In this document: positions 25,413-34,116 of the stretch, in pieces
How positions within the stretch are numbered: position 1 is the first letter of the stretch
How the letters are laid out: each line of letters begins with the position of its first letter
From: Bacillota bacterium
GTDB taxonomy: Bacteria; Bacillota; Clostridia; Lachnospirales; Lachnospiraceae
Length of the DNA stretch: 64,000 nt
NCBI GenBank assembly: GCA_023391695.1
Contig: JAEWAK010000001.1
Coordinates: 66,272 to 130,271 of the forward strand
Direction: 5' to 3'
Program-made: the position numbers and the translations under genes
The notes under the pieces: generated by a model
Seen by the model: the letters and a program-made list of their open reading frames with translations, nothing else
The model's database searches: none
Told to the model about the DNA's origin: nothing

Positions 25413-26870
25413 ATGAAAAAGCTGAAAAAATTAGCTTTTACGGTTATAATGCTGGCACTGGCCGGTATTATAGGAGGGTGCGGTGGCAATAAAGAGGACA
25501 AACCGGATACCCTTACCATTCTCTACCCTGGAGATGAAAGTGAAAGAATGGAAGAATTTATGGAAAATGAGTTTGCAGAAAAAATGGCGGAAGATCTTAA
25601 TTTAAAAGTAGAAATGGTCTATGTACCGTGGGATCAGTATTGGGAACAAAAAGATATTATGCTGGCTGCAAATGAGCCTGTTGATTTATATTGGGACGGA
25701 CTTCCAAGCCTTTCTACAATGGTAAATAAGAAACAGACCAGGGTGCTGAACGACTTAATTGAGCAATATGGTCAGGATATGCTTAAAGTACTTCCGAAGG
25801 AACAGCTGGAAGGTGCGACGATTCAAGGTGATATATACGGTATTCCTTCCGCCTATGCCCCTTCTTCGGCGATGTACCAGCTGGTATGTGTACGCCAGGA
25901 CATTATGGATGCAGTGGGAATGACAGAATTAAATACCGCAGAGGACCTGAAGGAATTTGCAAAAAGAACGAGTGAAAAATTACCGGATTTAAAAGGGCCT
26001 GCGGATATTATTTTCAAACCGCTGACAAGATATTTCCAGGATGAGCAGTTGACCTGGATAGCAGTAGAGGATCTGGTAGTGTACGGGGAAGATACCAATA
26101 AGGTATACAGCTATTATGAGACGGAGGCGTTTCAGAAAGTTGCCGGGTTCAACCGCGAAATGTATCTGGCCGGATATTATTCGGATGATTTAACGATTAA
26201 ATATAATGAACGTGACTCCCGTATGCAAACCGGCCAATACACCTGGGTAGAAGGTTCTTTAGGAAAAGAAAATGAGATCATCGATGCGGTAAGGGCTAAT
26301 GCACCGGATGCCCGGTTAAAGAGTTATCTTTTGGCAGGAGATAAACCTCGCTATATTACGGCAACCGGGGGTGAAGTTTTATGTATTCCCCAGACGGCTC
26401 CGAATCCGGCCGGAGCCATGAGATTTATTAACTGGTTATATTCTTCCAGGGAAAATTATCTGTTTGCCTTATATGGCGTAGAGGGAAAGGATTATGAAAT
26501 CGCTGACGGAAGGATCAAAAAAACGTCGGATAATGATTTCTTCTATGAGTGGATGTTCAGAAATCAGAATTACCAGATGTTTGCCCCGGACACGAATCAA
26601 AATTATATCGATTTATATGAAAGCTGGGATGATAATGCCATCCGTTCTAAAACTTTAGGTTTTAATTTTAATAATGAAAACGTGAAAGAAATCGAAACTG
26701 CAATCAAGGAAGTCGGACTCAAGGATTTTGCGGCAATCCGTACCGGTTTTGTGGATTTCGACACGGAATATCCCAAAGCCGTAAAGAAATTAAAAGAAGC
26801 CGGCATGGATGAATATATCGCGGAGGTACAACGTCAATTTGATGAATTTCTTGCCTCACAGGAGAAGTAA
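25413..26870 (+). CDS. ABC transporter oligosaccharide-binding lipoprotein (LipO/LplA-like)
   Basis: 485-residue precursor with a lysine-rich start, hydrophobic core and lipobox IIGGC around residue 23. The mature protein has the VYVPWDQYWEQKDIMLAANE motif and the DLYWDGLPS and YGIPSAYAPSS segments of the LplA/YtcQ-type family that pairs with LplB/LplC permeases. It captures the glycan at the cell surface. AGGAGG precedes the ATG. As the last gene of the operon it is followed by a possible terminator at 26957-27025. Confidence 0.9.
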   Translation: MKKLKKLAFTVIMLALAGIIGGCGGNKEDKPDTLTILYPGDESERMEEFMENEFAEKMAEDLNLKVEMVYVPWDQYWEQKDIMLAANEPVDLYWDGLPSLSTMVNKKQTRVLNDLIEQYGQDMLKVLPKEQLEGATIQGDIYGIPSAYAPSSAMYQLVCVRQDIMDAVGMTELNTAEDLKEFAKRTSEKLPDLKGPADIIFKPLTRYFQDEQLTWIAVEDLVVYGEDTNKVYSYYETEAFQKVAGFNREMYLAGYYSDDLTIKYNERDSRMQTGQYTWVEGSLGKENEIIDAVRANAPDARLKSYLLAGDKPRYITATGGEVLCIPQTAPNPAGAMRFINWLYSSRENYLFALYGVEGKDYEIADGRIKKTSDNDFFYEWMFRNQNYQMFAPDTNQNYIDLYESWDDNAIRSKTLGFNFNNENVKEIETAIKEVGLKDFAAIRTGFVDFDTEYPKAVKKLKEAGMDEYIAEVQRQFDEFLASQEK

Positions 26871-26956
26871 GAACCGGGATTTAAAGCACCATATCAAAGG
26901 TGATATGTATTAATTCGCAGTTTGTAACAGTTTGCGTTTATAAAATATGTGTGATT

Positions 26957-27025
26957 AAGGCCGCTTTTTATATGTAATTTTAACAGATCGGAAGTAATAA
27001 ATTATATAACCGGCGGCCTTTTCTT
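26957..27025 (+). terminator. possible long-loop terminator of the glycan operon
   Basis: AAGGCCGC (26957-26964) pairs with GCGGCCTT (27013-27020), followed by TTCTT. The 48-base loop is unusually long, so this is tentative. Confidence 0.4.
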
Positions 27026-27203
27026 ATGAACCTCTTATAGACAGGATATGTAAGGGGTGGAGTATTGATTATTTTTGTGTCTCACTCAATACTCAGTTTT
27101 CATTCGATTAATAATTATTTTTACTATCATCATCTGAAACAGTATTTGCGGATATGGTACAAAGTGTTGCGGATAAAAGGAATATTTGCAAGCAGAGTAA
27201 ATC

Positions 27204-27360
27204 GGGTGTGTTTGAAAACTGCTTGTGCCTGGCTGAATGTTACCTTGGGAGAGATAAGAGCAATTTTAGAGGCGCAGCGGGTCTGCGTTCCCAAAATTGC
27301 GACACAGTATACCGCAAAGTGGGGCTTTCATAGCGGTGTAATGAGTTTTCAAACACGCCA
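27204..27360 (-). mobile_element. MITE copy A (about 157 bp, terminal inverted repeats)
   Basis: The ends GGGTGTGTTTGAAAACT (27204-27220) and AGTTTTCAAACACGCCA (27344-27360) are inverted repeats with two mismatches. Read on the minus strand it aligns along its whole length with the element at 59501-59666, including shared internal segments such as GCGGTATACTG/TGGTATACTG and GTCGCAATTTTGGGAA. There is no transposase frame inside. An open frame across 27065-27499 here is an artefact of the repeat. Confidence 0.8.
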
Positions 27361-27428
27361 TAGGATTAATAAGAAAAAATCTCGGGTGCTGGAACGGATG
27401 GTTTTAAAGAATAGGAGGATTGTAAAAT

Positions 27429-28349
27429 ATGAAAGGACCGGTATTAGTAATCATGGCGGCAGGCATGGGAAGCCGGTACGGAGGATTAAAGCAGATTGAT
27501 CCGGTGGATGACAAGGGCAATCTTATTATAGATTTTTCTATTTATGATGCGGTGAAAGCAGGATTTAAAAAAATAATATTTATTATCAAGCATGAAATTG
27601 AACAGGATTTTAAAGAAAAAATAGGGAACCGGATTTCCGCTTATGTGAAGGTAGAATATGTATATCAGGAATTAAAATGTTTACCGAAAGGATACCGGAT
27701 ACCGGAGGGCAGAAAAAAGCCCTGGGGTACGGGACATGCGGTTCTTTGCTGTGGGGACAGGATTGGCGGTTCTTTTGCCGTGATCAATGCGGATGATTAT
27801 TATGGAAAAGAAGCTTTTCAAATGATTTATGACACCTTATCGGCCGCCGAAGATGATTTACAATACCGATATGTCATGGTTGGCTATACATTGGATAATA
27901 CCCTGACAGACCATGGTCATGTGGCAAGAGGTGTGTGTGATATTTCCGAGGATGGTAAATTACTGGGAATTCATGAAAGAACCCATATCGAAAGACGGGG
28001 ACAGGATGCGGCTTTTACGGAAGATGTAGGAAAAACATGGGTAACTATTCCAAAATCAAGTACGGTATCCATGAATATGTGGGGATTTACAAACAGTATA
28101 TTAACAGAATTAAATGATGGATTTAAAGCATTTTTAGATGGTGAAGCATCGAAAAATCCATTAAAGAGCGAGTATTTTTTACCAACGGCAGTCGGGGATT
28201 TATTAAAGAAAAATAAAGCAGTGGTAAAAGTATTGCATTCCAGGGATAAGTGGTATGGCGTTACCTATAAAGAAGATAAGGAAACCGTAATAAATGCTAT
28301 TAAGGATTTAAAGGACAGCGGAATATATCCGGCGCAGTTGTGGAAGTGA
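27429..28349 (+). CDS. sugar-phosphate nucleotidyltransferase
   Basis: 306 residues of the NTP-transferase fold. The N-terminal nucleotide-binding loop is IMAAGMGSRYGGLKQIDPV, and VINADDYYGKEAF carries the metal-binding Asp pair. It should form an NDP-sugar from a sugar 1-phosphate. AGGAGG precedes the ATG. The next gene is an N-acetylhexosamine 1-kinase homologue and galE follows, so the natural reading is kinase product to UDP-sugar to epimer, as in lacto-N-biose or galacto-N-biose use. It could replace the GalT-type uridylyltransferase of the bifidobacterial lnp operon. The exact sugar is uncertain. Confidence 0.8.
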   Translation: MKGPVLVIMAAGMGSRYGGLKQIDPVDDKGNLIIDFSIYDAVKAGFKKIIFIIKHEIEQDFKEKIGNRISAYVKVEYVYQELKCLPKGYRIPEGRKKPWGTGHAVLCCGDRIGGSFAVINADDYYGKEAFQMIYDTLSAAEDDLQYRYVMVGYTLDNTLTDHGHVARGVCDISEDGKLLGIHERTHIERRGQDAAFTEDVGKTWVTIPKSSTVSMNMWGFTNSILTELNDGFKAFLDGEASKNPLKSEYFLPTAVGDLLKKNKAVVKVLHSRDKWYGVTYKEDKETVINAIKDLKDSGIYPAQLWK

Positions 28350-28369
28350 GTCGTTATAGGAGGAAGCAT

Positions 28370-29482
28370 ATGACAAGGGAAGAACATTGTGCAAAAATTG
28401 AAGAAGCGATTAAAGCCATAGATTTTAAGGGTAGTTATGAGAAACATGAAAGATATGGAAATGGGCATATTAATGATACTTTTCTGATTCAATTTAAACA
28501 CGGGAATGGTCTTATAAAATATATTATTCAGAGAATGAACCATGAGATCTTTAAAAATCCGGATCAGCTGATGAAAAATATATGCGGCATAACAGAATTT
28601 TTAAAGAAAAAAATTAAGCAAAACCAGGGTGATATAGAACGGGAAACTATGAATGTGATATATACGAAAAAAGGGGAACCCTATTTTATAGACAGCATAG
28701 GTTCTTATTGGAGAGCATATCAATTTATAGAAGACGCTTCCAGCTATGATCAGGTAACGAAACCGGAAGATTTCTATGAAAGTGCGGTGGCCTTCGGGCA
28801 CTTCCGGCATCTGCTGGCAGATTACAATGCAGAATCTCTTTATGAAACGATACCGGACTTTCACAATACACCGGTTCGGTTTCAGGCTCTCCAGGAAGCG
28901 GTTGACAAGGATATCTGCGGGAGAGTTAAGGAGGTTATTCAGGAGATCCGTTTTTTAAGTAACAGAAAAGAGGATATGAAGGTATGTATGGATTTATTTC
29001 ACAGGGGGCAGCTTCCCCTTCGTGTTACCCATAATGACACAAAATTAAATAATGTCATGATCGATAATAAAACCGGAAAAGGTATCTGTGTAATTGATTT
29101 GGATACGGTTATGCCGGGACTATCCATCAATGATTTCGGTGATTCTATCCGTTTTGGTGCAAACACGGCTGCGGAGGATGAAATTGATTTGGATAAAGTT
29201 TCTTTGAATCTGGAACTATTCGAATTATATGCCAAAGGTTACTTAACAGGATGCGGCGGCAGTCTGTCCGGAAAAGAAATGGAAATGCTCCCTATGGGTG
29301 CAAAGATAATGACTTTAGAATGCGGAATGCGGTTTTTGACGGATTACCTGCAAGGAGACACCTATTTCAGGATACACAGGGAAAGGCATAATCTGGACCG
29401 CTGCAGAACACAATTAAAACTGGTTGAAGATATGGAACGAAAATGGGATGCCATGAATGGCATCATTGAAAAATATAGGTAA
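28370..29482 (+). CDS. nahK: N-acetylhexosamine 1-kinase-like phosphotransferase
   Basis: 370 residues of the aminoglycoside-phosphotransferase fold, closely resembling bifidobacterial NahK (LnpB): YGNGHINDTFLIQF at the nucleotide loop, LRVTHNDTKLNNVMID (catalytic Asp), VIDLDTVMPG and DFGDSIRFGANTA (metal-binding Asp), and near the end TLECGMRFLTDYLQGD. NahK phosphorylates GlcNAc or GalNAc at C1. The start is ATG 28370 behind AGGAGG; the longer reading from 28340 overlaps the previous gene and lacks a ribosome binding site. Its context with a nucleotidyltransferase and galE supports salvage of amino sugars from host or microbial glycans. A lacto-N-biose phosphorylase gene is not in the window. 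Confidence 0.85.
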   Translation: MTREEHCAKIEEAIKAIDFKGSYEKHERYGNGHINDTFLIQFKHGNGLIKYIIQRMNHEIFKNPDQLMKNICGITEFLKKKIKQNQGDIERETMNVIYTKKGEPYFIDSIGSYWRAYQFIEDASSYDQVTKPEDFYESAVAFGHFRHLLADYNAESLYETIPDFHNTPVRFQALQEAVDKDICGRVKEVIQEIRFLSNRKEDMKVCMDLFHRGQLPLRVTHNDTKLNNVMIDNKTGKGICVIDLDTVMPGLSINDFGDSIRFGANTAAEDEIDLDKVSLNLELFELYAKGYLTGCGGSLSGKEMEMLPMGAKIMTLECGMRFLTDYLQGDTYFRIHRERHNLDRCRTQLKLVEDMERKWDAMNGIIEKYR

Positions 29483-29598
29483 GAAGCCAACTTCTTTTAG
29501 GTTGGTTGAAGGGATAGTAAAAAGTAATTTCAAATTTTTATTCCCGAAAGTATGGAATCTGTAAAAGATTTGATGTACAATGGTTTATGCGCTATTTG

Positions 29599-29622
29599 TG
29601 GCTGCCTGATGGCAGCCATTTT
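29599..29622 (+). terminator. possible weak terminator before galE
   Basis: A perfect 8-bp stem TGGCTGCC/GGCAGCCA with a TGAT loop is followed by only four T's. It may attenuate or process the nahK transcript before galE. Confidence 0.45.
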
Positions 29623-29674
29623 GAGGCAGTATACGAACGCGGTTTCGGATATGTCTTGGGAGATGGGAGGAAAT

Positions 29675-30691
29675 ATGTCAATTTTAGTTACCGGCGGTGC
29701 CGGTTATATCGGAAGTCATACCTGCGTTGAATTATTAAATGCCGGATATGAAGTAGTTGTTGTAGATAATTTAAGTAATTCCAGCGAAGAATCATTAAAG
29801 AGGGCAGAAAAAATTACCGGTAAGCCGGTTAAGTTTTACAAGGCTGATTTATTGGACGGGAAGGCGATAACGGAAGTATTCCAAAAAGAAAGCATTGATT
29901 CCGTGATACATTTTGCCGGTTTAAAGGCAGTGGGAGAATCTGTTTTAATGCCCCTGAAATATTATTATAACAATATAACGGGAACTTTGATCCTATGTGA
30001 TATAATGCAGAAATTTGGAGTTAAAAAAATGGTATTCAGTTCTTCTGCCACAGTTTATGGCAGTCCTGCCTCAGTACCGATCAAAGAAGACTTTCCTCTT
30101 TCTGCCGAAAATCCATATGGCAGAACCAAGCTGATGCTGGAGGAAATATTAAGAGATATTTATTATGCGGACCAGGAATGGAATATTGTCCTGCTTCGGT
30201 ATTTTAATCCGATAGGAGCTCATGAAAGCGGACTGATCGGGGAAGATCCCAATGGAATACCGAATAATTTAGTTCCGTATATTACACAGGTTGCGGCAGG
30301 AAGATTAAAAGAGCTCGGAATCTTTGGAAATGATTATGATACGCCCGACGGAAGCGGAGTCAGGGATTATATCCATGTTGTCGACCTGGCACTGGGTCAC
30401 GTAAAAGCAATTGAAGGAATACAGGATAAATCCGGGATTTTTGTATATAACCTGGGTACCGGTATAGGTTACAGTGTATTCGATATGGTAAAAGCTTTTT
30501 CAAAAGTATGCGAAAAAGATATTCCGTATGTTATTAAACCCCGACGTCCGGGAGATATTGCCGCATGTTATGCAGACGCTTTTCTCGCTCAGAAAGAATT
30601 AGGCTGGAGCGCACAAAGAGGAATAAAAGAGATGTGTGAAGACGCCTGGCGCTGGCAGAAAAATAATCCGAATGGTTACCGGGATTATTAA
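29675..30691 (+). CDS. galE: UDP-glucose/UDP-N-acetylglucosamine 4-epimerase
   Basis: 338 residues of the extended short-chain dehydrogenase family. The NAD motif is GGAGYIGSHTC at residues ~8-18, the catalytic triad lies in SSSATVYG and the YGRTK YxxxK pair, and NPIGAHESGLIGEDP is the substrate-binding loop. The length matches GalE. GGGAGG precedes ATG 29675; an upstream in-frame ATG (29552) runs through a hairpin and is rejected. It interconverts UDP-Glc/UDP-Gal and perhaps the N-acetyl forms, completing the amino-sugar route with the two genes upstream. Confidence 0.95.
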   Translation: MSILVTGGAGYIGSHTCVELLNAGYEVVVVDNLSNSSEESLKRAEKITGKPVKFYKADLLDGKAITEVFQKESIDSVIHFAGLKAVGESVLMPLKYYYNNITGTLILCDIMQKFGVKKMVFSSSATVYGSPASVPIKEDFPLSAENPYGRTKLMLEEILRDIYYADQEWNIVLLRYFNPIGAHESGLIGEDPNGIPNNLVPYITQVAAGRLKELGIFGNDYDTPDGSGVRDYIHVVDLALGHVKAIEGIQDKSGIFVYNLGTGIGYSVFDMVKAFSKVCEKDIPYVIKPRRPGDIAACYADAFLAQKELGWSAQRGIKEMCEDAWRWQKNNPNGYRDY

Positions 30692-30867
30692 TATAACATT
30701 TCTTAATATTATAGAAAAAACAGGTGCATCATCGAAAGCGGCCGATAAGTTCTTGAACCGCAATTCGATTCGAAGTATAATATAAACATTGCATTTGTTG
30801 AGCTGAATTATTATGCGGCTGAATTAAATCAGTTAATTAATGTATATAAATTTTAAACAAGAAAGAG

Positions 30868-31476
30868 TTGATTGGTATTTATCAGGTAAAAACGATAGAT
30901 AAAATAGAAGAATTGAATCATTGTAACAAATTTCAGATTGATCATCATTTATGGGAAAAAGAATATAAGCCGGCAGCTTTTGGCCGGATGGCAGTATTGG
31001 CCGGATACGGGATAGTAGTTTCCATGACTGCAATGGAAGCAAATCCTTTATGCAGATTTTATAAAGAGGATGATCCTGTATATAAAGACAGTGCCCTGGA
31101 AGCATTTTTAAATTTTGATCCGGAGCATCCGGATAAAGGTTACCTGAACTTTGAAATGAATGCAAACGGAGCAATGCTCAGTGAATTTGGCATTAACCGT
31201 AACCGAAGGAAAATTAAAGATTTCGTTTCCTGTCGGGCAGTTTGTGAAGCTAAGATTTCTGATCACAACTGGCAGGTGCTTTTAAAAATCCCTATGGCAT
31301 TAATCTGTGAATTATACCAAAGAGAACCGTTAAAAAGCGGAGATGTATTTACTTGTAATTTTTATAAAATAAGTGAAGATCCAAGGATTGAACATTATGC
31401 CAGTTATGCACCGGTTAAAAGTCAAGTACCTAATTTCCATCTGCCGGATTTTTTTGGAAGGGCAGCAATCCTTTAA
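30868..31476 (+). CDS. carbohydrate-binding family 9-like protein
   Basis: 202 residues without signal peptide. The fold pattern is that of the CBM9-like proteins often seen in Firmicutes: DHHLWEKEYKPAAFGRMAVL near residue 27, the SMTAMEANPLCRFYKEDDPV strand pair, LNFEMNANGAMLSEFG, and the ending PNFHLPDFFGRA. CBM9-type domains bind sugar reducing ends. This stand-alone form is of unknown role. The start is an apparent TTG with only a weak AAGAAAG upstream. It follows galE by 176 bases. Confidence 0.7.
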   Translation: MIGIYQVKTIDKIEELNHCNKFQIDHHLWEKEYKPAAFGRMAVLAGYGIVVSMTAMEANPLCRFYKEDDPVYKDSALEAFLNFDPEHPDKGYLNFEMNANGAMLSEFGINRNRRKIKDFVSCRAVCEAKISDHNWQVLLKIPMALICELYQREPLKSGDVFTCNFYKISEDPRIEHYASYAPVKSQVPNFHLPDFFGRAAIL

Positions 31477-31479
31477 TAT

Positions 31480-31883
31480 TTATCCCTGGCCGTATTACCG
31501 GGGGTTCTGGACTATCTGCTTATTTATCCTTTAAGGGGGACGAGATTCCGGCTTTTGTTTAGCCTGCTTTCGTACCTCTTTTTATGCCGCTCCTGACCGG
31601 CCGGTGGGAATTACCTGCCGGCTTCCGAATATGCCCTGACGGAACTCATTACATTTTTCGGAACCATGCTGGCAGGCCTTGACAAAAGGATTATTCTGAA
31701 TATGGGCATATATGTGCCCCGTTGCTGATTTACAGCTTATACTATGGCAGTGTATTCTTCTCCATCCTTCAAAAACTGAGCATTAAAACAAGAATCGGAG
31801 CTGTCGAAAAAGTTTACAAATTGGGTCTGATTTGGAACGCTATAGATCATTCCGGTCTGTCCTTTCCCATAGGATTTTTTTAA
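31480..31883 (+). pseudogene. decayed multi-pass membrane protein gene
   Basis: Coding-like fragments occur in more than one frame, interrupted by stops and frameshifts. Hydrophobic pieces such as LLFSLLSYLFLC, ELITFFGTMLAGLDKRIILN and LIYSLYYGSVFFSILQKLSI look like transmembrane helices with charged loops, ending in GFF and TAA near 31883. No intact frame remains and no family could be assigned. It fills most of the gene-free stretch 31477-31999; the remainder is the leader of the deacetylase gene. Confidence 0.5.
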
Positions 31884-31999
31884 TGCGGGATTTATATATA
31901 TAATTTATATTTTATAAAAAGATATATATTCTTTTTCTTCATAATGTGTTAAAATATTCCGTAGAGTATTAAATGTAAGGAATTAAAGGAGAGAATATT

Positions 32000-33316
32000 T
32001 TGGACAAAGAAAAGCAGATAAGCAGTCAGGGCTTTAATTCTCCAAGAAGTAAACGGGTTAAACGTATTAAAACAGGTATTATAGTAATTGCATTAATTTT
32101 ACTGATACTTCCTACAATTTTATGTATTTTTTTATTTTTTAAATTAAATTATCTGCAAAAGCAGATTGATATATTAATGGTAGACCGGTATGGAGTAACC
32201 TATAACAGCGAAAACCAGACGAGTAATGAAACCTTTGCCCATGCTGCAACAGTTTATAACAGCAAGCCGGATACCGGTACGGGGCAGAACGGGGGCCAGG
32301 CCGGGGACAATACCATAAGTGAGAGAAAAGGCGCGGTACCCTCTCTTGAAGAAAATAATACAAACGGGTATAATAAGGAAACAGTAACCGATGCCGGGAA
32401 AAATTTAATTAGTCAAAATAATACGGATTCCCTAAAAGATAATATGGCAGCGGATGAAACCGCCTCCGGTAAGGTGACTGATACCGGGAAAGATACCAAT
32501 ACCGGGAAAGATGCAGGGACGAAAAAGGATACTCAGGAAGGCAGTGCAAAAACCTCCGGAGAATCTGGAGGTACGGACAATACTACCGGAAAAAAGACAG
32601 ATCCGGCCAAGGCAGTGGATACATCTAAAAAGACTGGTTCGGAAAAAAAGGAATATAAGAACTTTGATAAAAAGACGGTATATCTGACCTTTGATGACGG
32701 TCCCAGTAAGTATACCGAAGATATACTTGAAGTCCTGGACGATTACAAGGTAAAAGCCACTTTTTTTGTAATAGGCAAAACGGATTCCCATTCCAAAGAA
32801 ATGTATAAAAAAATAGTGGATGAAGGCCATACCCTTGGGATGCATTCCTACTCCCACGACTATAAGAAAATATATAATTCCGTGGAAGATTTTGATAAGG
32901 ACTTTACAAAACTAAGGGATTTGTTATATGATACTACTGGATACCTTTCTTCTATCTACCGTTTTCCGGGAGGCAGCAGCAACAGCGTCATGAAGGAAGA
33001 TGTTTCCGTATTTATAAATTATCTGAATCGGAAGTCGGTAGTATATTTCGACTGGAACGTAGTAAGCAGTGACGCAACCGGAGTGGATTATACCGCAAAA
33101 CAGTTATATCAAAACGTCATAAACGGTATAAAGATACATAACAATTCCATAGTGTTGATGCATGATACGGATGAAAAGGAGAATACGGTAAAATCCTTAA
33201 AACTCATCCTGAAAACATTGACGGAACAAGGCGTAGAAATATTACCATTGAATGAGGAAGTAACACCCATACAACAAGTAAAGGTAGGTTCAATAGAACA
33301 AACAAATAAAAAGTGA
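32000..33316 (+). CDS. membrane-anchored polysaccharide deacetylase (NodB domain, CE4)
   Basis: 438 residues: a basic cytoplasmic start, one transmembrane helix (residues ~27-49), a long low-complexity Gly/Thr/Asp/Lys linker (~70-220) with repeated DTGKDTNTGKDAG-type units, then a NodB deacetylase domain. The domain has the metal and catalytic motifs TFDDGP near residue 230 and HSYSHDY near 276, plus RFPGG and LMHDT. It removes N-acetyl groups from peptidoglycan or another cell-wall polymer on the outer face. The start is TTG 32000 behind AAAGGAGAG. The next gene, a bactofilin, suggests a cell-envelope pair. Confidence 0.9.
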   Translation: MDKEKQISSQGFNSPRSKRVKRIKTGIIVIALILLILPTILCIFLFFKLNYLQKQIDILMVDRYGVTYNSENQTSNETFAHAATVYNSKPDTGTGQNGGQAGDNTISERKGAVPSLEENNTNGYNKETVTDAGKNLISQNNTDSLKDNMAADETASGKVTDTGKDTNTGKDAGTKKDTQEGSAKTSGESGGTDNTTGKKTDPAKAVDTSKKTGSEKKEYKNFDKKTVYLTFDDGPSKYTEDILEVLDDYKVKATFFVIGKTDSHSKEMYKKIVDEGHTLGMHSYSHDYKKIYNSVEDFDKDFTKLRDLLYDTTGYLSSIYRFPGGSSNSVMKEDVSVFINYLNRKSVVYFDWNVVSSDATGVDYTAKQLYQNVINGIKIHNNSIVLMHDTDEKENTVKSLKLILKTLTEQGVEILPLNEEVTPIQQVKVGSIEQTNKK

Positions 33317-33336
33317 TTTTTACAGGAGGATGAAAT

Positions 33337-34098
33337 ATGGGTTTTTTTAAAGAATTCAAGGATGATTTATCTCAGGCAGTAAATGAACTATTACCAGAAG
33401 AAGTGTTTGACGACAACGCGGAGGTTAATACTTTAGAGGATGGAACAGAAGCGGCAGGCACAGAAACTGCGGCAGCTGATGATTTAACAGATACGGAAGA
33501 AGATGATAATGTAGATATGGATATTTTGGATGCCATATTGACCAAGGATGAAAGTGTAGAAGAAGAAAGCAAGGAAGAGAAAACAGAATCAAAGGAAGAA
33601 ACCGGAACGAAAGATAAAACGGAAGAAGAATCCACGGAACCGCCTGAATATAACAGCGATGAAGTAACTGTTATCACGAAAGGCACGGTTATTAACGGCA
33701 GTATTACTTCTGCAGGTTCCCTGGAAGTAATGGGTAAAATAAACGGTGATATCGAATGCCAGGGAAAGCTGTCCGTAGTAGGCCAGGTTACCGGCAATTG
33801 CATTGCGGCTGAAGTTTATGTCGGTGCAAAACGTTTTGAAGGCTCCATTAGCAGTGAAGGCAGTGTTAAAATCGGACTTGGTACCGTGGTAATCGGTGAT
33901 ATTACAGGTACTTCGGGCGTTATTGCGGGAGCCGTAAAAGGCGATATCGATATTACGGGACCCATTGTCATTGATTCTTCGGCTGTCATTAAAGGTAACA
34001 TCAAAGCACAGTCCATCCAAATCAATAATGGTGCTGTTATTGAAGGTTTCTGCTCTCTGTCCTATGCATCCATAGATATAGATAATATATTCGAATAA
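33337..34098 (+). CDS. bactofilin-family polymer-forming protein
   Basis: 253 residues. The first ~100 are acidic and disordered (runs of Glu, Thr and Asp); the remainder is the right-handed β-helix bactofilin domain, with regular six-residue turns such as VINGSITSAGSLEVMGKING and GDITGTSGVIAGAVKGDIDI. Bactofilins polymerise into membrane-associated scaffolds that place cell-wall enzymes. It starts 20 bases after the deacetylase gene and ends 18 bases before the pyrH start I favour, so it probably belongs to one transcript with the deacetylase. Confidence 0.9.
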   Translation: MGFFKEFKDDLSQAVNELLPEEVFDDNAEVNTLEDGTEAAGTETAAADDLTDTEEDDNVDMDILDAILTKDESVEEESKEEKTESKEETGTKDKTEEESTEPPEYNSDEVTVITKGTVINGSITSAGSLEVMGKINGDIECQGKLSVVGQVTGNCIAAEVYVGAKRFEGSISSEGSVKIGLGTVVIGDITGTSGVIAGAVKGDIDITGPIVIDSSAVIKGNIKAQSIQINNGAVIEGFCSLSYASIDIDNIFE

Positions 34099-34116
34099 CC
34101 GGAGGTAATGGTAAAT

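Noticed and set aside
27065..27499. 144-codon open frame overlapping the nucleotidyltransferase start
   Set aside because: It runs through MITE copy A, its protein has no coding character, and it overlaps a well supported start with AGGAGG.
33372..34020. two long minus-strand frames opposite the bactofilin gene
   Set aside because: They arise from the repetitive composition of the acidic N-terminus and the β-helix repeats on the plus strand.
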